Assembly (NCBI GenBank): GCA_025363455.1
Contig: JANYDW010000081.1
Location: forward strand, 1-64,000
Reading direction: 5' to 3'
Source: Oleiharenicola sp.
GTDB taxonomy: Bacteria; Verrucomicrobiota; Verrucomicrobiia; Opitutales; Opitutaceae
Length of the DNA stretch: 64,000 nucleotides
The notes under the pieces: model-generated
The model's database searches: none
What the model saw: the letters and a program-made list of their open reading frames with translations, nothing else
What the model was told of the DNA's origin: nothing
Program-made: the position numbers and the translations under genes
In this document: piece by piece, positions 33,408 through 41,372 of the stretch
Layout of the letters: each line of letters starts with the position of its first letter
How positions within the stretch are numbered: the first letter of the stretch is position 1

Positions 33408-34175
33408 TCAATACCCCGCCAAAAACTCCTCCGGCAGCGGCGCACTGGCCTTGAACGCAAAGGACTTTCCTCCGAATTCGTAGGTGAAAGCGGTCTCCAG
33501 CGAGTGCAGGAACAGCCGCTTGCTCTTCATTGCCTTGGCGAACTCACGGTTCAGGGCGAAGTCGCCATAGGTCTGGTCGCCAATAATCGGCAGGTGGCGT
33601 TTGGCGCACTGGACGCGCAGCTGGTGGCTGCGACCGGTCCGCGGCTCCAGTCGGATGAGAGACGTGGAGAAATTCTTCTGCGTGTGTTTGATTACCTCGA
33701 ACTGGGTCTCGGACGGGATATTGCCCACGGTGGTGGCGGCACGGATGAGCCCGCTCTTTTTGTTAATCGCGAGGAGATCGCGCCAGGTTTCCTTCTTCGT
33801 GTGCGGATGACCGAAGACGAGAGCGTTATAGGCCTTACGCACCTGTTTCTTGGCAAAATGCTCGCGGATCACCGTGGCCAGTTGTGCGTTGGCGGCGGTC
33901 AGGATCACGCCCGAGGTCGCCGAATCGAGCCGGTTGAGCAACCAGAGTTTTCTCTCCGCACCCTCCGCATTCTTCCAGTGAAAGCACTGTGCCGCCTTGT
34001 CGTAACGGCAGGTCAGCAGCGAGCGGGGTTCGTCCGGCGAATCATTGGGATGCGACAGCACGCCGGCCGGCTTGTCGAAGGCCACCAGACCATTGGGGTC
34101 TTGGGTGAGCAGTCTCACCTCGGCCCGCAGCGGCAGGGTTTCCCAGAAATCTCCCGGCAGGGCGTTCGCGCTCAC
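33408..34175 (-). CDS. RluA-family rRNA/tRNA pseudouridine synthase
   Basis: The 255-residue product has the RluA catalytic motif NRLDSATSGV with Asp84 and the later RTGRSHQLRVQCAKRHLPIIGD signature in two parts (TGRSHQLRV, LPIIGDQTYG). It isomerises a uridine in rRNA or tRNA; the exact site cannot be told. There is no N-terminal S4 domain. The GTG at 34175 overlaps the TGA of the upstream TonB-like gene (GTGA), so the two are translationally coupled, an odd functional pairing. Confidence 0.87.
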   Translation of the reverse strand: MSANALPGDFWETLPLRAEVRLLTQDPNGLVAFDKPAGVLSHPNDSPDEPRSLLTCRYDKAAQCFHWKNAEGAERKLWLLNRLDSATSGVILTAANAQLATVIREHFAKKQVRKAYNALVFGHPHTKKETWRDLLAINKKSGLIRAATTVGNIPSETQFEVIKHTQKNFSTSLIRLEPRTGRSHQLRVQCAKRHLPIIGDQTYGDFALNREFAKAMKSKRLFLHSLETAFTYEFGGKSFAFKASAPLPEEFLAGY

Positions 34176-35278
34176 TGGTAGTAGAAGGCAAAGTCCAAGG
34201 TCTGCTCCTCGCCGAGCACGGCAATCATCTGCTCGGTCCACTTGCGATAGGGCTGGCGGGCCTGGATCGCGGACTGGCAGGAGAAGACCCCTTGCTTGCC
34301 GGCGTCGAAATCCTCGACCTTGACGATGTCCGTCTCCCCCTTGGAATTGATCTTGAACTTGATGACCACATGAGTGCCGCGCGGCGGAGAAACGCGGCTC
34401 TCCTCGAGGATGTGATACCACTGGGTCTGAATGATCTCGATGAGTTCCTGCATGTATTCGCCATATTCGCTCCACCGGGCGTCCATGCCGATCGGCCCGA
34501 CGTTGCTGACCCCCGTGGCGCGATTGGAAAGAATCGTGGTCCGGGGCGCGGTGAGCCGTGGGCGAGCCTTGGGCTGCACCTTTTGCGCGGGGTTCATGGC
34601 CACGAGGCTGCCATCGGCCTCCGTGGCCGTCCGGGCTCCCTCGATATTCTTGTCCGCCCCGGTGGACGGGCTCTTGGACTGCGAGACATTGGAGGCCACG
34701 CCGTCCTCGGACTTGCCCTCATTCTTGTCAAAACCGCTCAAGGTCGCCTGCTCCAGGCGTAGCTTCATTTCTTTCTGTTCCTGTTCATCGGTCTTCGTGC
34801 TTTCCGGTTGCGCGGCCGCGCCCTGCTGGGGTTGGGACAAGTCGCCGGTCACGACGGCGCTCTCGTTTTTGATCTTGTCCTGCGCGTTGGTGATGCTCGG
34901 CCGGTGCTCGGGGTCGAGCTCCTTGGGTTTCTCCATCTGGGCCGACTGCTGGTTACGATTGCTGAAATTATTGGTCTTGTCCGGCTCGTTGGCCGGGGCG
35001 TCAGGGTTGGTCTCAACGAACTGGAACGGCTTGCGCTCCTTCTCTTGCGGCGTCATCGGCGCCAGCTCGAAGTCGAAGGTCTTCCCTTGCTTGGTCCGGT
35101 TGACGTTAATGCCGGTGTGAACACCCGAGAATGAATTGAAGCTGAACTGCGGTGACAGCAGCATGAGCAGAACATGGAACAGCAGGGTGCAGATGATCCC
35201 GATTAATATAGACCGGTCGGTCGGGTCTTTTTCCGCGGCAAGCTGGCTCCCGCGGGGGGCTGTTAATTGGTTCATCAC
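34172..35278 (-). CDS. TonB-like membrane-anchored periplasmic protein
   Basis: The 368-residue product has one N-terminal membrane segment (ILIGIICTLLFHVLLML, about 24-40) after a short cytoplasmic tail. A long polar, low-complexity spacer rich in Gln, Lys, Asn and Pro follows (about 70-250). The C-terminal 110 residues have a TonB-like alpha-beta pattern (THVVIKFKINSKGETDIVKV). It may be a TonB or cell-envelope linker, but no ExbB/ExbD is beside it; those at 14104-15234 could serve it. The stop overlaps the pseudouridine synthase start. Confidence 0.65.
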   Translation of the reverse strand: MMNQLTAPRGSQLAAEKDPTDRSILIGIICTLLFHVLLMLLSPQFSFNSFSGVHTGINVNRTKQGKTFDFELAPMTPQEKERKPFQFVETNPDAPANEPDKTNNFSNRNQQSAQMEKPKELDPEHRPSITNAQDKIKNESAVVTGDLSQPQQGAAAQPESTKTDEQEQKEMKLRLEQATLSGFDKNEGKSEDGVASNVSQSKSPSTGADKNIEGARTATEADGSLVAMNPAQKVQPKARPRLTAPRTTILSNRATGVSNVGPIGMDARWSEYGEYMQELIEIIQTQWYHILEESRVSPPRGTHVVIKFKINSKGETDIVKVEDFDAGKQGVFSCQSAIQARQPYRKWTEQMIAVLGEEQTLDFAFYYQ

Positions 35279-35288
35279 TGGCTTAATA

Positions 35289-35873
35289 TCAACGCCCTAG
35301 ACCAGCCTGAGTCAAAAGTTGTTTCATTTCTTCCACCGGAAGACCCACAATATTTGTCAGGGATCCCGTGAAACTTGCCACAATGAGTTCGCTGTGTTCC
35401 TGGATGGCGTAGCCACCGGCCTTGTCGAGGGTGTGGACCCGGCTCAGGTAGAGTTCGATGGTCGCATCATCGAAAGCCTTGAAGGTCACCTCGCTGGCCA
35501 CGCCCTGATCGAGCTTCAGTCCGTCCTTCAACCGGCGCACTGCCAGCCCGGTGAACACCGTGTGCGTGGTCCCGCTCAGCATCCGCAGCATGGCCCGGGC
35601 GTCAGCGGCGTCGCGGGGCTTGTTGAGCACCGTCTGGCCGACAAACACCGTCGTGTCCGCCCCGATCACAGTGGCGTCGGCATGCCGGGCGGCCACCCAG
35701 TCGGCCTTGAGCGCGGCATTGTGACGTACCATCTCGCGCGGGTCGGCATCGGCAGCCTCGTGTTCAACCACGTCGGCCGGAATGACCGTGAAGACATGGC
35801 CCAACTGCGCGAGCAGTTCGCGCCGGCGGGGCGAGGCCGAGGCCAGGACGAGGTGGGGAGGTGTTAAAATCAT
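35289..35873 (-). CDS. maf: Maf-family nucleotide pyrophosphatase
   Basis: The 194-residue product has the N-terminal Maf signature LASASPRRRELLAQLG, the catalytic IGADTTVF and the DKAGGYAIQ motif. Maf proteins of the YhdE type hydrolyse dTTP, UTP and modified pyrimidine nucleotides and have been linked to septum control. Length is typical. It is 10 bp upstream of the TonB-like gene, so the three minus-strand genes 35873-33408 may form one transcript. Confidence 0.9.
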   Translation of the reverse strand: MILTPPHLVLASASPRRRELLAQLGHVFTVIPADVVEHEAADADPREMVRHNAALKADWVAARHADATVIGADTTVFVGQTVLNKPRDAADARAMLRMLSGTTHTVFTGLAVRRLKDGLKLDQGVASEVTFKAFDDATIELYLSRVHTLDKAGGYAIQEHSELIVASFTGSLTNIVGLPVEEMKQLLTQAGLGR

Positions 35874-35879
35874 GATTCG

Positions 35880-35949
35880 TCATCGCGAGGCCCGTTGCGG
35901 GCCGTGGCGATCCAGCTGGATTGCTTCGTCGCTGTGCTCCTCGCAATGA
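35880..35949. repeat. CGATCCAG repeat family, copy 3
   Basis: The ends TCATCGCGAG and CTCGCAATGA and the inner GGCGATCCAG and GATTGCTTCGTCGCT match the copies at 15305 and 16117. It lies in the divergent gap between maf and nadE. Confidence 0.82.
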
Positions 35950-36020
35950 CAAAATCCTGACGCGCAGCCTACGGCTTGAGGTTGCAGTCCAGCGCTTTAC
36001 CCTCAGCTTGGGCCTTTCCC

Positions 36021-37688
36021 ATGCGCATCGGACTGGCCCAGATCAACACCATCGTCGGCGATCTCACCGGCAACTGCCGCCTCATCGAGGAGGCTTACCG
36101 GACCTTGGTCGCACAGGGCGCCGAGCTGGTCGTCTTTCCCGAGCTGGTCGTCAGCGGCTACCCCCCGCGCGATCTGCTCTTCAAGAAACGTTTCGTGGGC
36201 GATGTCGAGCAGGCCACGCAAACCCTGGCCGCCAAGATCGGGACCGTGCCGGCCGTCATCGGCTACACGGAGTCCAATACCTCAGGGCAGGGCCGCCCGG
36301 CCTTCAACTCCGCCGCCTTCTGCCATCAGGGCAAGATTCTCACTTCAGCCCGCAAGTGCCTCCTGCCGACCTACGACGTCTTTGACGAGGACCGCTACTT
36401 TGAGCCCGCGGCCGCGCCCACCGTGGTCGAGTTTGGCGGAAAGCGCATCGGCATCACCATCTGCGAAGATATCTGGACCCACGCCATGATCTCGACCCGC
36501 CGGCTCTATAACGGAGTCGAACCCGTCCGACAGCTTGCCGCACAACATTGCGACGTCATGGTCAATCTCTCGGCCAGCCCTTGGAACCACGGCAAGGGCG
36601 ACGTCCGCCACACCCTCATTTCCGATACTGCCCGGCAGCTCGGCTGTCCGGTCGCCTACGTCAATGCCATCGGCGGCAACGACGAGCTGCTCTTCGACGG
36701 CCGCTCCCTAGTGGCTGACGCGCGGGGCCGAGTGTTGGGCGGGCTCGCTGCCTTTCGCACTGATATGCGGGTGGTTGATACTGCATTGTCCGGGTCTCAG
36801 CTGTCAGCTCTCAGCTCTCAGTTTCTTCACCCCACTTTTGAACAAGACGACCTCGCCGACATCTACGACGCCCTCTTGCTCGGCGTGCGCGACTACGCCA
36901 ACAAGACCGGCTTCAAGAAAGCCCTGCTCGGTCTCTCGGGCGGTATCGACTCGGCCCTCACCGCTGTTATCGCGGCCGAGGCGCTCGGGCCGAAGAATGT
37001 CATTGGCGTCAGCCTGCCCTCGATCATTTCCAGCCAGCATTCCAGGGACGACGCCGCAGCCGTCGCGAAGAGCCTCGGCATCGAGTTCCACACGCTATCC
37101 ATCGCCGACGTCGTCGCGGCCGGGGAGAAGACGCTCGCGCCGCTCTTTGCGGGACGCCCCCGTGACATCGCCGAGGAGAACATCCAGGCTCGCGCCCGCG
37201 GCCTGCTGCTCATGGCCATCTCCAACAAGTTCGGCGCCCTGCTCCTGACCACCGGCAACAAGAGCGAGCTGGCTGTCGGTTATTGCACGCTGTACGGCGA
37301 CATGTGTGGCGGTCTCGCCGTCATCAGCGACGTGTTCAAGATGCAGGTCTACGCCCTCTCCCGCTGGATCAACCGCGATAAGGAGATCATTCCGGTCAAC
37401 TCCATCGACAAGCCGCCCAGCGCCGAGCTGCGCCCCAACCAGACCGACCAGGACAGCCTGCCGCCCTACGACGTGCTCGACGCCATCCTCAAGGGCTACG
37501 TCGAGGAAGGCCTGTCCCGCGCCGACCTCGTCGCACAGGGCTTCGCGCCGGCCGTGGTCAACGACATCGTCCGCAAGGTCGACCTCAACGAATACAAGCG
37601 CAAGCAAGCCGCCCCCGGCCTGAAGATCACTCCCCTCGCCTTCGGCGTCGGCCGCCGCATCCCGATCGTACAGAAATATGTCAGCTGA
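36021..37688 (+). CDS. nadE: Glutamine-dependent NAD+ synthetase
   Basis: The 555-residue product has an N-terminal nitrilase-type glutaminase domain with the triad Glu41 (FPELVVSGY), Lys112 ([10 protein letters not shown]) and Cys148 (ITICEDIW). The C-terminal synthetase domain has the ATP loop [11 protein letters not shown] near 304-313. It converts deamido-NAD to NAD using glutamine. Between the domains, residues about 257-268 ([12 protein letters not shown]) are encoded by a CAGCTCTCAG repeat that looks like an in-frame insertion in the linker. ATG 36021 directly precedes the first strand MRIGLAQIN. Confidence 0.94.
   Translation: MRIGLAQINTIVGDLTGNCRLIEEAYRTLVAQGAELVVFPELVVSGYPPRDLLFKKRFVGDVEQATQTLAAKIGTVPAVIGYTESNTSGQGRPAFNSAAFCHQGKILTSARKCLLPTYDVFDEDRYFEPAAAPTVVEFGGKRIGITICEDIWTHAMISTRRLYNGVEPVRQLAAQHCDVMVNLSASPWNHGKGDVRHTLISDTARQLGCPVAYVNAIGGNDELLFDGRSLVADARGRVLGGLAAFRTDMRVVDTALSGSQLSALSSQFLHPTFEQDDLADIYDALLLGVRDYANKTGFKKALLGLSGGIDSALTAVIAAEALGPKNVIGVSLPSIISSQHSRDDAAAVAKSLGIEFHTLSIADVVAAGEKTLAPLFAGRPRDIAEENIQARARGLLLMAISNKFGALLLTTGNKSELAVGYCTLYGDMCGGLAVISDVFKMQVYALSRWINRDKEIIPVNSIDKPPSAELRPNQTDQDSLPPYDVLDAILKGYVEEGLSRADLVAQGFAPAVVNDIVRKVDLNEYKRKQAAPGLKITPLAFGVGRRIPIVQKYVS
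36795..36825 (+). repeat. CAGCTCTCAG repeat in frame inside nadE
   Basis: Tandem units of CAGCTSTCAG (CTCAGCTGTCAGCTCTCAGC, then TCTCAG) encode SQLSALSSQ in the linker between the glutaminase and synthetase domains. A related stretch encodes PQLAALSSQLQS in the DTW protein at 53517-53550. Confidence 0.6.
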
Positions 37689-37697
37689 TTTTTTGGC

Positions 37698-37727
37698 ACC
37701 ACTAATCCACACTAATGGGCCACTAAT
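37698..37727 (+). repeat. Left inverted repeat of the GxxExxY unit
   Basis: This 30-bp sequence holds three CACTAAT units (CCACTAAT, ACACTAAT, CCACTAAT). It matches the inverted sequence at 38121-38150 at 28 of 30 positions. It lies 10 bp after the nadE stop and 9 bp before the GxxExxY start. Confidence 0.9.
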
Positions 37728-37736
37728 GGAGACCAG

Positions 37737-38120
37737 ATGAGCGCAACTGCAGAATTATACCAACAGCAGGGCTATGACTTCATGGCCGCTGCTTTCGAAG
37801 TCCACAGCGAGATGGGGCATGGGTTCCTTGAGGAAGTGTATCACGAGAGCTTGGAACTTGAACTCAACCAGCGAGGTATACCTTACACTTCAAAGCCCAA
37901 GCTTTCGCTTTGCTACAAGGGTCAGCTTTTAAAGAAACAATACGAGGCCGACCTGATTGTTATTGGTGAGATCGTGGTAGAGCTGAAGGCCGTTAAAGCG
38001 CTGCTGCCCGAGCATGAGGCTCAGCTTATCAACTACCTTCGCGCCACCCGAAAGCGTGTTGGCTATCTCGTAAATTTCGGATCCTTCCCGAAACTCGAAT
38101 GGAAGCGGTTCGTCCTCTGA
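37737..38120 (+). CDS. GxxExxY family protein
   Basis: The 127-residue product has the naming motif in GHGFLEEVYHESLELEL (Gly29, Glu33 region, Tyr35). A nuclease-like core follows, with Asp72 (EADLIV) and Glu82-Leu-Lys84 (VVELKAV), a PD-(D/E)xK arrangement. The family's function is unknown. The gene is inserted between nadE and hemL and is bracketed by 30-bp inverted repeats, the right one starting at the base after its stop codon. This makes it look like a small mobile or recently moved unit. Codon use is less GC-rich than in the neighbours. Confidence 0.88.
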   Translation: MSATAELYQQQGYDFMAAAFEVHSEMGHGFLEEVYHESLELELNQRGIPYTSKPKLSLCYKGQLLKKQYEADLIVIGEIVVELKAVKALLPEHEAQLINYLRATRKRVGYLVNFGSFPKLEWKRFVL

Positions 38121-38150
38121 ATTAGTGACCCATTAGTGTGTATTAGTGGT
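38121..38150 (-). repeat. Right inverted repeat of the GxxExxY unit
   Basis: It is the inverted partner of 37698-37727 with two mismatches. It begins at the base after the GxxExxY stop codon and ends 7 bp before the hemL ATG, so it occupies the hemL leader. Confidence 0.9.
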
Positions 38151-38157
38151 TAAAAAG

Positions 38158-39435
38158 ATGCCTTCCTCTGAATCCCTCTTCGCCCGCGCACAGCAGCTCA
38201 TTCCCGGCGGCGTCAACTCTCCCGTCCGGGCGTTTCGCTCTGTTGGTGGCGCGCCGTTCTTCACGAAATCCGCCCGCGGCGCGACGCTCACCACGGCGGA
38301 CGGACGCGAGCTGATCGACTTCGTCTGCACCTGGGGTCCGGCCATCCACGGCCACAATCACCCACGCATCAAGGCCGCCATCGCCGCCGCGCTGGAGAAT
38401 GGCACGTCCTTCGGCACGCCCAATCCCTACGAGGTCGAGATGGCCGAGCTCATCGTCTCTTTCTTCCCGTCGATCCAGAAGGTCAGGATGTGCAGCAGCG
38501 GCACCGAGGCGACAATGTCGGCCATCCGACTGGCGCGCGGTTTCACGAAGCGCGACAAGATCATCAAGTTCGCCGGCTGCTACCACGGGCACAGTGACTC
38601 GCTGCTCATCAAGGCCGGCTCCGGCGCCCTCACTCACGGCCATCCCGATAGCGCCGGTATTCCCGCGTCGTTTGCGCGGGAGACCGTCGTCCTGCCTTTC
38701 AACGACACCGCCGCGCTTGATGCCGCCTTCGGCGCCAACCCGGGGCAGATTGCCTGCGTCATCCTCGAGCCTTACATCGGCAACGTCGGGTTCATCAAGC
38801 CCGATGCCGGCTACCTGCAACACGTCCGCCAGGCCACGGCGGCCAATGGTGCCTTGCTTATCTTCGACGAGGTCATGACTGGCTTCCGTCTCGCGCGCGG
38901 CGGGGTGCAGGAGTTGGAGAAAATCACCCCCGACCTTACCTGCCTCGGCAAAATCATCGGCGGCGGCCTGCCGGTCGGGGCCTTCGGCGGCCGGACGGAC
39001 ATCATGAACCTCCTGGCTCCGCTTGGTCCCGTTTACCAGGCGGGCACTCTAAGTGGAAACCCCTTGGCCATGGCTGCAGGCATTGCCCAGCTCCGCTTGC
39101 TCGATGAGGTGAAACCTTATGCGCGCCTCGACGCGCTCGGGCGCCAGCTCTGCGCGGCCGCCCAAGCTGCCGCCAAGGTTAAGGGCATCGCCCTGCAAAC
39201 CCCGCAAGTCGGCTCCATGTTCAGCCTCTTCTTCACGCCGACGCCGGTCCGCGACATGTCCAGTGCCATGACTTCCGACTCCGCGCTCTTCGGTCGGTTC
39301 TTTCATGCCTGCCTCGCGAACGGCGTCTATCTGCCTCCCAGCGCCTACGAAGCATGGTTCCTGAGCACCGCCCATGAAGGCCCGGCCATTGACCGCGCTT
39401 GCGAAGTCCTCACTTCAGCCATTAAGTCCCTCTAA
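38158..39435 (+). CDS. hemL: Glutamate-1-semialdehyde 2,1-aminomutase
   Basis: The 425-residue class III aminotransferase has the PLP lysine Lys265 in [30 protein letters not shown], the [10 protein letters not shown] motif and FDEVMTGFR complete the cofactor pocket. It converts glutamate-1-semialdehyde to 5-aminolevulinate in tetrapyrrole synthesis by the C5 route. ATG 38158 gives the normal N-terminus [20 protein letters not shown]; a GTG at 38146 lies inside the inverted repeat. Any promoter in the nadE-hemL gap was probably altered by the inserted GxxExxY unit. Confidence 0.94.
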   Translation: MPSSESLFARAQQLIPGGVNSPVRAFRSVGGAPFFTKSARGATLTTADGRELIDFVCTWGPAIHGHNHPRIKAAIAAALENGTSFGTPNPYEVEMAELIVSFFPSIQKVRMCSSGTEATMSAIRLARGFTKRDKIIKFAGCYHGHSDSLLIKAGSGALTHGHPDSAGIPASFARETVVLPFNDTAALDAAFGANPGQIACVILEPYIGNVGFIKPDAGYLQHVRQATAANGALLIFDEVMTGFRLARGGVQELEKITPDLTCLGKIIGGGLPVGAFGGRTDIMNLLAPLGPVYQAGTLSGNPLAMAAGIAQLRLLDEVKPYARLDALGRQLCAAAQAAAKVKGIALQTPQVGSMFSLFFTPTPVRDMSSAMTSDSALFGRFFHACLANGVYLPPSAYEAWFLSTAHEGPAIDRACEVLTSAIKSL

Positions 39436-39468
39436 GGATCCATTCTGCGTTTCCGTTATCTCTTAAAT

Positions 39469-41268
39469 ATGAACACCAACCAGCCCGCCAGCCAAGTTTC
39501 GCCCGGACGGGCCTTGGCTTCGCTGCTTGGCTCCCTGGTGTTTTCCGCGGTTCTTTTTGCCCAGCCGCAGAACGCCCCCGTCATCTCCCTCGACGAACTG
39601 CAGCCGGGCATGAAAGGCGAGGTTTGGACCGTCTTCAAGGGCCACGATCCCGAGCCTTTCGGTGTCCAGGTGACCGGCATTCTTCGCAATGCCCTCGGTC
39701 CGGGCAAGAGCATGATCCTGTGCGAACTCACCGATCCGCGCGTGCAAGGCATGGGCGCCGTGGCCGGCATGAGCGGGAGCCCGCTCTACCTTGATGGCAA
39801 ACTAGCCGGGGTGCTCTCCTACCAGATCCAACGTTTCGAGACTGTGCGCTACGCCGGTTTTACTCCCATCAATGACATGCTGGAACTCAGCACGCTGCCC
39901 ACGGGCAAGGAAGGCCTCAGTCCCCTGCCCATCCCGATCAAGGGCAACGGAGCCGCCCCTCGTTCGTCTGCGCCCGGCGGCGAATTCCAGGCCCTTTCCC
40001 CGGCCTTTTCCGCGGGCGGCCTCTCTCCGCAAGTCGCCGAGTTGCTTGCACCGCAATTCCAGTCGCTCGGCCTCACCTTCAATTCCCTCGGCGGCAGCGC
40101 CGATGCAGGCGAACCCGGCGCCAAGGTAGAACCGCCCAAGTCCCTTCAAGCCGGCGGAGTCGTGGCGGTCGCCCTCGCCGTCGGCGACATCACCATCGCC
40201 GGCACTGGCACGGTCTCCCGCGTGGATGGCAATCACATCCTCGCCTTTGGCCATCCGATGATGTCCTTGGGCGCCACCGAGCTGCCGATGGCCTCGGCCG
40301 AGGTCGTGGCGATTCTTCCCAGTCAGCTCAATTCCATCAAGGTGACCAATACCGGCGGCATCATCGGTTCGTTCAGTCAGGATCGTCTCTCCGGCATCTA
40401 CGGCGAACTCGGCCGTCAGCCCGCGATGGTGCCGGTCGAGATCAACTTCCCCGGCCGCCTCAACCGCAAATCGCTTCATTTCTCCGTCGTCCGCCACGAG
40501 CAGGTCCTGCCCATTATCGCCGCCACCGGGCTGGCGCAGGCCGTCATGGGCTCCAATGAGTCCGGCTTCACGCACGGTTTCAGAGTCGTGACCACGGTGG
40601 AGTTTCCGGGCTCAGCCCCCATTGAACTCAGCCAACTCTACCCCGGGCCGCAGGGCTTCAACCAAGGCCTGGCCGAATTCGTTTCCAATCTCTCACTCTG
40701 GCTTTTCAACCCCTACGAGCGCATTTTCCCTGAGCACATCCGGTTCAGCGTTGAGAGCACACCGGAAATACCGCAAGGCGTCGTCGAACAATTACAAGTC
40801 TCCCGGGTCGAAGCCGCGCCGGGTGAGCATGTCGCCCTCACCCTCGGTTGGCGCGGCTTTCAGCAGTCCGCGACCAGCGAGTCGCTCGGCCTGGAGGTGC
40901 CCCGCGCCTGGGCCGGCAAGGAGCTGGAAGTCATCGTCACCACGGGGCCGATCCTCGATGAACTCACGGGCCGGCCGCACTCCATCCAGATCGCCCAGCT
41001 CCGCAGCTTCGGGGAATATATCTCCGCCCTCCGCGAATTTCGCGAGTCGGACGGGCTCTACGTCGCCGTGGTGGAGCGATCCCGCCTGCTTACCGACCAG
41101 CGGGCCACCACGCCTGACATGCCCGGATCGCTTGAGCGCATCGCCCGGAGCGCGGATGAAGCGCGTTTCCAACGACGGGACGCCCTGACCCCGCTCTGGG
41201 AAAAACGCATCCTTCCCGGCATGCTCTTCAATATTTTGCTCCGCAAGCCGCTCAACGTCACCGATTGA
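39469..41268 (+). CDS. SpoIVB/S55-like envelope protein
   Basis: The 599-residue product has a signal peptide (ALASLLGSLVFSAVLFAQ). An S55 (SpoIVB peptidase)-like domain follows, containing the serine motif GMSGSPLY near 100-107 and DGNHILAFGHPM near 260. The domain's first strand LQPGMKGEVWTVFKGHDPE is also typical. In sporulating bacteria this family cuts a signalling protein; here a non-sporulation envelope role is likely. The C-terminal half (about 440-599) has no recognisable domain. It starts a co-directional set of three large envelope genes ending at 47115. Confidence 0.75.
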   Translation: MNTNQPASQVSPGRALASLLGSLVFSAVLFAQPQNAPVISLDELQPGMKGEVWTVFKGHDPEPFGVQVTGILRNALGPGKSMILCELTDPRVQGMGAVAGMSGSPLYLDGKLAGVLSYQIQRFETVRYAGFTPINDMLELSTLPTGKEGLSPLPIPIKGNGAAPRSSAPGGEFQALSPAFSAGGLSPQVAELLAPQFQSLGLTFNSLGGSADAGEPGAKVEPPKSLQAGGVVAVALAVGDITIAGTGTVSRVDGNHILAFGHPMMSLGATELPMASAEVVAILPSQLNSIKVTNTGGIIGSFSQDRLSGIYGELGRQPAMVPVEINFPGRLNRKSLHFSVVRHEQVLPIIAATGLAQAVMGSNESGFTHGFRVVTTVEFPGSAPIELSQLYPGPQGFNQGLAEFVSNLSLWLFNPYERIFPEHIRFSVESTPEIPQGVVEQLQVSRVEAAPGEHVALTLGWRGFQQSATSESLGLEVPRAWAGKELEVIVTTGPILDELTGRPHSIQIAQLRSFGEYISALREFRESDGLYVAVVERSRLLTDQRATTPDMPGSLERIARSADEARFQRRDALTPLWEKRILPGMLFNILLRKPLNVTD

Positions 41269-41281
41269 GTGTCTCTCTCCC

Positions 41282-41344
41282 TGTAGGAGCGGCTTTACGC
41301 CGCGAGTCACCACGATCCTTCGCGGCACAAAGGCGCTCCTGCCA
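41282..41344. repeat. TGTAGGAGCGGC imperfect palindrome
   Basis: The left arm TGTAGGAGCGGCTTTACGCC and the right arm GGCGCTCCTGCCA are imperfect inverted copies, with an inner CCGCGAG/TTCGCGG pair. It lies between the S55-like and propeller-like genes. Confidence 0.65.
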
Positions 41345-41372
41345 CACCGATATCCGGACAGCTCTTTAACGT

